64,000 bases of DNA, taken from CAIWHR01 sp963786625 (GTDB lineage Bacteria; Pseudomonadota; Gammaproteobacteria; Burkholderiales; Casimicrobiaceae). Positions 58,118-64,000 of the stretch are shown here, piece after piece; position 1 is the stretch's first letter; the number at the start of each line of letters is the position of its first letter. The notes below the pieces were generated by a model. That model saw only the letters and a program-made list of their open reading frames with translations, searched no databases and was not told the DNA's origin. Where the stretch lies: positions 186,001 to 250,000 of the forward strand of contig CAWAZS010000011.1 of NCBI GenBank assembly GCA_963786625.1, given 5' to 3'. Both the position numbers and the translations under genes were made by a program.

Positions 58118-58552
58118 ATGTCGCTGCGCGCCGGCATGACGGTCGAGACGATGAACCTCCGCGGGCGCGGTCGCCTGCCCGACCTCTTCGGCTTCCGGGT
58201 GATGGCGCTGGAGCAGGGGCTGCTCGTCGCCGAGCTCGACATCCGGCCGGAGCTGCTCGCGCCGAACGGCTTCCTCCACGCGGCCACGATCGTCGCGCTC
58301 GCCGACACCGCGTGCGGCTACGGCTGCATCGCGCACATGCCCAAGGGCGCGGAGAACTTCACGACGGTCGAGCTCAAGAGCAACTTTCTCGGCACCGCGC
58401 GCGAGGGCGTGATCGCGTGCGTCGCGAAACCCGCGCACCTCGGGAAGACGACGCAGGTCTGGGACGCGACCGTCACGCGGCACGACGACGGCAAGCCGAT
58501 CGCGCTGTTCCGCTGCACGCAGATGATCCTCTGGCCGAAAACGGGCGGATGA
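58118..58552 (+). CDS. PaaI-family hotdog thioesterase
   Basis: A 144-residue single hotdog-fold protein of the PaaI thioesterase group. The family helix and catalytic region read PNGFLHAATIVALADTACGYG (core LHAATIVALADTACGYG) with FTTVELKSNFLGTAREGVI after it. It should hydrolyse aryl- or acyl-CoA thioesters. It lies 18 bp after alaS in the same direction, so it may share its transcript. Substrate unknown. Confidence 0.87.
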   Translation: MSLRAGMTVETMNLRGRGRLPDLFGFRVMALEQGLLVAELDIRPELLAPNGFLHAATIVALADTACGYGCIAHMPKGAENFTTVELKSNFLGTAREGVIACVAKPAHLGKTTQVWDATVTRHDDGKPIALFRCTQMILWPKTGG

Positions 58553-58560
58553 ACGGCCCC

Positions 58561-58628
58561 CACGCTCACTACGTTCGCTGCCCCCCAAGGGGGAGCACAG
58601 TGCCCTTCGGGCGGCCGGGCGGGCACTG
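58561..58628 (+). repeat. short intergenic repeat, family C (copy 2)
   Basis: Matches 14091-14158: CACGCTCACTACGTTCGC, CCCCCCAAGGGGG, then GTGCCCTTCGGGCGGCCGGG and CGGGCACTGA. It ends exactly at the start codon of the next gene. Confidence 0.8.
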
Positions 58629-59039
58629 ATGCTCACCGCGCAGCGGATCGATCACGTGGTGCTCACCTGCCGCGACGTCGCGGCGACGATCCGCTTCTAT
58701 ACGGAAGTGCTGGGCATGCGCGAGGTCACGTTCGGAGCGGGGCGCAAGGCGCTCGCCTTCGGGCGGCAGAAGATCAATCTGCACGCGGCGGGGCAGGTGG
58801 CGCAGGGTCCCGCCGGCAGCGTGGCCGCGGTCGCCGCCCGCCCCACGCCGGGCTCGGCCGATCTGTGCCTGATCGTCGCCGAGCCGCTCGGCGTCGTGGT
58901 TGCGCATCTCGCCGCCTGCGGCGTTCCCGTGGAGGCCGGCCCGGTTACCCGCACGGGCGCGCTCGGGCCGATCGACTCGGTCTACCTTCGCGACCCGGAC
59001 GGCAACCTGATCGAGCTGTCGCGCTACGTCGACGACTGA
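58629..59039 (+). CDS. VOC (glyoxalase/bleomycin resistance) family protein
   Basis: A 136-residue two-module VOC protein. It opens RIDHVVLTCRDVAATIRFYTEVLGMREV (core IDHVVLTCRDVAATIRFY) and closes SVYLRDPDGNLIELSRYV, with likely metal ligands His 8 and Glu in NLIELS. Members are dioxygenases, isomerases or binding proteins; this short form resembles the virulence-related VOC proteins annotated next to lactoylglutathione lyases. The ATG directly follows a family-C repeat, so its ribosome-binding site lies in repeat sequence. Confidence 0.88.
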   Translation: MLTAQRIDHVVLTCRDVAATIRFYTEVLGMREVTFGAGRKALAFGRQKINLHAAGQVAQGPAGSVAAVAARPTPGSADLCLIVAEPLGVVVAHLAACGVPVEAGPVTRTGALGPIDSVYLRDPDGNLIELSRYVDD

Positions 59040-59079
59040 AGCCACGGTCCCGGACGCATGCCGGGGCCATTGGCATGGG

Positions 59080-60946
59080 TTGTGCGTCTTCGGAGCGACT
59101 GCCGACTCTGGATCGGTTCCCTTGCTCGAATTCCTGAATCCCGCCCGTCGGGGTCCTGTCAGACCGCTGGTCAACGTGACGGCGGCGGACCAATTTTGGC
59201 AGTTGTTGCCGCGGGACGACCCTGTTGCGGCGCAAAAGCTGGTGTCCGAGGCGCTCGCGGAGTTGGTCGCGCCAAACCGTCTCGGTCTCGGTGAGTTCCG
59301 CGCCCTGCTCGCGCTCGACCAGCTCGCCCGCAGCCTGGGCGATGCGCTGCTGGTCGACCACCCGGCAGGGAGCGCGCCGTCGCCGAAGCCGGACTCCTGG
59401 CCTTCGGCGCATGCGCTGTGCCGGTCGTTCGGCCAGGCATTCGAGCTCGTGCTCCGGCGCATCCTGGGCAACGAGGTGCCACGCGGCTGGGCCGAGCACA
59501 TCCCCACGGTTCTGCTGCGCCTGTTCCAGCATCGGCAGCTCGAGTTCCTGCTGCGGCCGTATACCAGCGAGCATTCCATTCCGGATTGCTGGATCGGGCT
59601 CCACGCGGCCTACCGGTACGCCGAATCCGTGGGTGCTCTGTCCCAGCCTCTGGTCGTCCGGCGGAGCCACGACGGCCGCGGCGAGGAAAGCACGCTCGGG
59701 CGGGAGTACATCCACGTATTGCTGATGCAACTGTTGAACGACGGGCGCCTCTCGCCGTTCGAGGCGTTCTGGCTGAGTCGGCAGATTCCTCGCTGGTCTG
59801 CGGGACTGTCGCTGCAATCGAACGACGCCGGCCTCGACGACGAGCGCGCCGAGCGTCGCTTCGTCGATCGATCTCGACAGCGCCGCCGGTCTCGTGCGCC
59901 CGTCGTACCCCGCCGCGGGCGCGCATCGATATCTCGATCCTGCTCCGTTGCTGACGCTGATCCGCCGCGAAACCGCAGCGCTGGGCGATCCGTCCCGTCC
60001 CGTCGATCGCTCGTCGCCGTTCCGGCGTGGTCGACAGCTCAAGTTGCTGCGCACGATCAGCGCGATCTGCCTGCCGACGCCGACGCCGATCGATCGCCGC
60101 GGCGAGCGGCGGCCCGTCGTGGCGACGGTCGAGGCCATCGTCGGCCTCTCCCGGATCACGCGGGTGTTGCGTCACGAAGGGCGAACAAAATCCTTCGTCA
60201 CGCCATCGGAGTCCGTCGCCGCCGAGGACTGCGTCGATCCGGCATGCGGCGAGCGCGCGGCGGCGACGCCGGCGGGCCAGGACCCGGACAGCGCGCAGCG
60301 CCCGGTCGTGACGACAGCCGGAATCGACGGGCCGGACCAGGTCTGGCAGATCAAGGACCGCAGCGAGTCCGGCTGCCGATTCCGTGGACGCATCGCGAGC
60401 TCGAATCGGGTGCTGCCGGGGGCACTGGTCGCGTTCCGGGAACGCGACACGATGCCGTGGACATTGGCCGTGGTGCGGCGGCTCAGGAAGCGGATCGGCG
60501 ATCGTGTCGATATCGGAGTCGAATACCTCGGAGAGAATCCGGTCGTGGTCGGCCTGGCCGCCGATGCGGATGACGCCGCGAATTCGCCCGCGTCGCCGGC
60601 GAGGAAGCGCAGGCAGTGCATTGCGCTCTACCTTCGCGAGAGTTCCGGACATCCGCGATTGCCCTTCAGGACGCTGATCCTCCCGCCGCGCCAGTTCGTC
60701 GCTGGCCGCTGCCTCAGCCTGCGGTCGAACGGCGACCGGCACACGGTGCGGCTGAAGGAGCCGATCGAGGAGCAGGACGGTTTCGTCTGGCTGTCCTACG
60801 AGGTCGTCTTCCGGTCGGCGGCGGTTGGACGCGCCCAAGTCCAACCGCACGAAGGCAATCCGGCGATCGGGCTTCCGCCGAGCCACCTCCCGCTCGCCGC
60901 CCGAACCACCGAAATCCCCGCATCGGCGCTGCCCGAGGCTTCGTAG
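59080..60946 (+). CDS. PilZ-like regulatory protein of about 607 residues (frameshifted)
   Basis: A cytoplasmic protein with no membrane segment. The N-terminal half is helical (AADQFWQLLPRDDPVAAQKLVSEAL in part: DDPVAAQKLVSEAL; EYIHVLLMQLLNDGRLSPFEAFWLSRQI in part: GRLSPFEAFWLSRQI). The C-terminal half contains a PilZ-like segment, QIKDRSESGCRFRG (DxSxxG) followed by PGALVAFRERDTMPWTLAVVRRL and VDIGVEYLGENP. An upstream RxxxR motif is not clear, so c-di-GMP binding is a hypothesis. One insertion-type frameshift at about 59870 makes GATCGATC. A TTG start is needed; 59122 (LLEFLNPARRG) is as likely as 59080. Confidence 0.6.
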
Positions 60947-61140
60947 GGCCCCGGCGGGCGGGCGCCAGCCAGCCGCGCAATCCTTTCTCGGCACGCATGG
61001 TCGGCCTCGACCAAGCGGCCGATCGAACGCCCGACGTTGCCGCCATACACTGGCCACGCCTGCGCGCGGTCTCGCCGTCGGTCGCCGCGTTGCCGCGTGG
61101 ATGGGAGACGCGGGTCGAACGCCCGCGTGCGGGCACACCC

Positions 61141-63604
61141 ATGTCGGCGCGCCCCTCGTTCCTTTGCTGCACGCTGCCCGCGTTCGCGGCGGGCGTCGTG
61201 CTGCTGCAGTGGCAACCGGCGCTCCCGCCGGTCCCGCCCTGGATGGGCGCGGCCGCGGCGGCTGCGCTGTGCAGCCTCGGCGTTGCGGCCCTGGTCGGCC
61301 GATCGCGTACCGCCTGCAGCATCGCCATGGTCCTCGCCGCATTGGCCGCCGGCACGCTCGGCTTCGGCTACGCCGCGTGGCGCGCCGAGATCCGCCTCGC
61401 CGATGCGCTGCCGAGCGCATGGGAAGGCGAGGACATCGCGCTCGTCGGCGTGATCGACGGCCTGCCGCAACGCTCCGATCGCGGCACGCGCTTCGCCTTC
61501 GCCGTGGAGCGCGTCGAAACCGCAGGCGCGGCGGTGCCGGGCCGGCTGTCGCTTGCGTGGTATGCGCAGTGGCAGAAGGGCGGACCGGTCGATCCGGTTC
61601 CGGAGATCGTCGCCGGCGAGCGCTGGCGGCTCGTCGTTCGGCTGAAGCGTCCGCACGGAAACGTCAATCCGCACGGCTTCGACGTCGAAGCATGGTTGCT
61701 CGAGAACGGGCTGCGGGCGACCGGCTACGTGCGCAGCGGCGCGCGCAACCTGCGTCTCGACGCGTTCGCCGGCCGCGCAGCGGATTACGTGCAGCGCGCA
61801 CGGGAGAGCATCCGGGCGCGCATCGCCGCCGCATTGCCGGATTCGCGATACGCCGGCGTGATCGTCGCACTCGCGATCGGCGAGCAGCGGGCGATTCCCG
61901 AGGCGCAATGGTCGGTCTTCAACCGGACGGGCATCGCGCACCTGATCAGCATCTCCGGCTTGCATGTGACCGTGTTCGCCGCCCTCGCGGGCGGGCTCGC
62001 CTATGCGCTGGCGGCGCGCAGCGTGACGCTGACGGCGCGCCTTCCCGCGCGCAAGGTCGCGTCGGGGGTCGGCGTCGCGGCGGCGAGCGCGTACGTGCTG
62101 CTCGCCGGCGCGCAGGTGCCCGCCGTGCGCACGCTGCTGATGCTGGGCGTCGCGGCCGTCGGGCTGATGCTGGCGCGACCCGGCACCTCCGCGGTGGTCT
62201 GGCTCTGGGCGCTCGCCGCGGTGCTCGCCTGGGATCCCTGGGCGGGGCTCGCGCCCGGTTTCTGGCTGTCGTTCGGGGCCGTCGGTGCGCTGCTCTATGC
62301 GGGGGCGGGACGCCTGAGCTCGGAGCCGCCGGCCTCGCGGCTCGCGCGTGCCGCCCGCGGGCTGCACGCGGCGGCCCGGACCCAGGCCGTCGTCACCGTC
62401 GCACTGGTGCCGGGAACGCTCGCGCTGTTCCAGCAGGTATCGCTGGTGTCGCCGCTGGCGAACGCGCTGGCGATACCGGTCGTCACCTTCGCCGTCGTGC
62501 CGATGGCACTCGCCGCCGTCGTGCTGCCGTTCGACGCGCCTTGGCAGGCGGCGCACGCGCTGTTCGCCGCGCTGATGGTTCCGCTTGCAGCGCTTGCCGC
62601 GGCGCCCTCGGCCGCGTGGCAGCAGCACGCCCCGCCGGTCTGGGCGGTGGCGATCGCGCTCGCCGGCATCGTCTGGCTCGGGGCGCCGCGCGGCGTGCCG
62701 GGACGCGCTCTCGGCTGGGTCGCGCTGCTTCCGCTGCTCGTCGTTCGACCGGCGCCGCCATCGCCCGGCACGTTCCGGATGACGGTGCTCGATGTGGGGC
62801 AGGGGCTCGCCGTCGTCGTGCAGACGCACGGCCATGCACTGCTCTACGACGCCGGTCCGCGCTACACCGAGGACTCCGACGCGGGCGGGCGCATCGTCGC
62901 GCCGTTCCTGCGCGCGGCCGGCATCCGGCGGCTGGGCGGCATGATGATCACCCACCAGGACAGCGATCACAGCGGCGGCGCGCTGTCGCTGCTGCAGACG
63001 CGTGCCCGTGAACTGGCTCGCATCGTCGCTGACCGCGGAACATGCGATTCACGCGCGTCGCGTGGCCGAGGGCGGGCCCTCCGTGCGCTGCGAGGCGGGG
63101 CAGCGGTGGACCTGGGACGACGTCCGCTTCGAGGTGCTGCACCCGGCGCCGGCGCACTACGCGATGCCGGGCCTGAAGCCGAACGACCTCTCCTGCGTCC
63201 TGCGGATCGGATCGGATCACGGCAGCGTGCTGTTGACCGGCGACCTGGAGGCCCGCGGCGAGCTGGAGCTCGTCCGCCGCGATCCCGCGGCGCTGGCGGC
63301 CGATGTTCTGCTGGTCCCGCATCATGGCAGTCGAACGTCGTCGACACCGGCGTTCATCGCCGCGGTCGCGCCGCAGATCGCCGTCTTCACGCCCGGCTAT
63401 CGCAACCGCTTCGGCCATCCGCGCGCGGACGTCGTCGCGCGCTACGACGCGGCGGGGATCCGCAGCTACCGGACCGACCATGACGGCGCACTGTCCTTCG
63501 ACTTCGCGCCGGGTGCGCCACGGGCGCCGCGTGCCGAGCGCGAGCACGACCGGCGCTACTGGCGCGAGGCGCCGGCACGCGCCAAGGCGGCGCCCCTGGA
63601 TTGA
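61141..63604 (+). CDS. comEC: ComEC/Rec2 DNA-uptake channel (frameshifted)
   Basis: About 820 residues with the full ComEC layout. An N-terminal OB-like periplasmic part (WEGEDIALVGVIDGLPQRSD, ERWRLVVRLKRPHGNVNPHGFDVEAWLL in part: RLKRPHGNVNPHGFD) leads to a competence membrane domain with ALAIGEQRAIPEAQWSVFNRTGIAHLISISG (core TGIAHLISISGLHV) and many helices. The C-terminal metallo-beta-lactamase-like domain shows VLDVGQGLAVVV, MMITHQDSDHSGGALSLL and VPHHGSRTSSTPAF. One insertion near 63000 (acgcgtg for acggtg) breaks the frame. It transports single-stranded DNA across the inner membrane and pairs functionally with the pilus genes. Confidence 0.94.
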
Positions 63605-63651
63605 GATCGGCGTTGACCGGCAGCGCGGCCCGTCCGTAGACTCGTCGCACG

Positions 63652-64000
63652 ATGTCACGGTCTCTCCTCTCGCTGCGGCTGGGGTCGCGCTTGTGGCTCG
63701 CCGCGCTGCTGCTCCTGGCGGCGCCGGCCGTCCCGGCGCAGGACGGCAAGGACAAGCCCAGGGCGTGGAAGCTCTCGACGGCGGTGGGACCCGCGTTCGC
63801 GCTGGGCAAGGCCGGCGAGCGCTGGGCGAAGCTGATCGGCGAGAAGAGCGGCGGGAAGCTCGCGGTGCAGCTCTTTCCAGGCGCCACGCTCGCGCAGCGC
63901 GATCCGGCGCGCGAGTTTCTCGCTCTGCGCGAGGGTGCCGCCGATCTCGCCGTCGGCTCGACGCTCTTCTGGTCGATGCAGGTCAGCGAGTTGACGCTCG
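63652..64000 (+). CDS. TRAP transporter solute-binding protein (DctP type), 3' end outside window
   Basis: The first 116 residues are present. A signal peptide (LWLAALLLLAAPAVPAQ) precedes AWKLSTAVGPAFALGKAGERWAKLIGEKSGGKLAVQLFPGATLA (core WAKLIGEKSGGKLAVQLFPG) and FLALREGAADLAVGSTLFWSMQ, the usual DctP opening. It binds a carboxylate ligand for a TRAP permease expected beyond the window. Start ATG 63652, 47 bp after comEC. Confidence 0.88.
   Translation, partial: MSRSLLSLRLGSRLWLAALLLLAAPAVPAQDGKDKPRAWKLSTAVGPAFALGKAGERWAKLIGEKSGGKLAVQLFPGATLAQRDPAREFLALREGAADLAVGSTLFWSMQVSELTL

Overview
This is about 64 kb of very GC-rich chromosome from a betaproteobacterium, most likely Burkholderiales or a close relative. 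The main support is a Bug-type (TctC) binding protein, the recA-recX-alaS and ribBA-ribH-nusB-...-thiL-pgpA orders, a complete recC-recB-recD locus, a PilVWX/PilY1 minor-pilin cluster, and an aryl-CoA ligase resembling 2-aminobenzoate-CoA ligases. No rRNA, tRNA, CRISPR array, transposase or prophage was seen.

Layout. 0-15 kb is a mixed region: a DapA-family aldolase (cut by the window edge) divergent from a Bug binding protein, a small cytochrome c, a PNPOx/PNPOx-GAF gene pair, an unrecognised 709-residue secreted protein, a 1185-residue zinc-ribbon/cyclase/ATPase/TPR protein, a DUF2306 membrane protein, an STN-HEAT protein, a DUF3014 protein and a TauE/SafE permease. 15-25 kb is recC-recB-recD on the minus strand. 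25-33 kb is a type IV pilus minor-pilin operon on the minus strand (fimT-like, pilE, fimT-like, pilV, pilW, pilX, pilY1). 33-41 kb is a plus-strand aromatic/acyl-CoA catabolic run: enoyl-CoA hydratase, acyl-CoA dehydrogenase, aryl-CoA ligase, glutaryl-CoA dehydrogenase, zeta-class GST isomerase, FAA hydrolase and an arylformamidase-like hydrolase. 41-47 kb is a TetR-regulated RND efflux operon. 47-59 kb is conserved housekeeping: riboflavin (ribBA, ribH), nusB, thiL, pgpA, pncC, recA, recX, alaS, with an orphan iron-type binding protein and a GNAT gene among them. 59-64 kb holds a thioesterase, a VOC protein, a PilZ-like protein, comEC and the start of a TRAP binding protein.

Three things stand out. 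(1) The recA promoter carries a perfect GAACG-AT-CGTTC palindrome, the non-canonical LexA-type motif I know from a subset of Betaproteobacteria, and I see no CTGT-N8-ACAG box. (2) Over twenty genes, including essential ones such as alaS and thiL, are broken by frameshifts. Nearly all have the sign of a single-base insertion, and none has to be a deletion, which points to a systematic sequence or assembly artefact rather than gene decay. (3) Three families of short palindromic intergenic elements recur; some supply the 3' ends of neighbouring genes (recB, the GST isomerase), and one is expanded into a 45-bp tandem array before ribBA.

Functional links. RecBCD and RecA/RecX make up a recombinational repair set. 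ComEC with the type IV pilus genes fits DNA uptake. The catabolic run fits CoA-dependent degradation of an aminobenzoate- or salicylate-type aromatic, possibly downstream of tryptophan/kynurenine, although the ring-attacking enzyme is not in the window.
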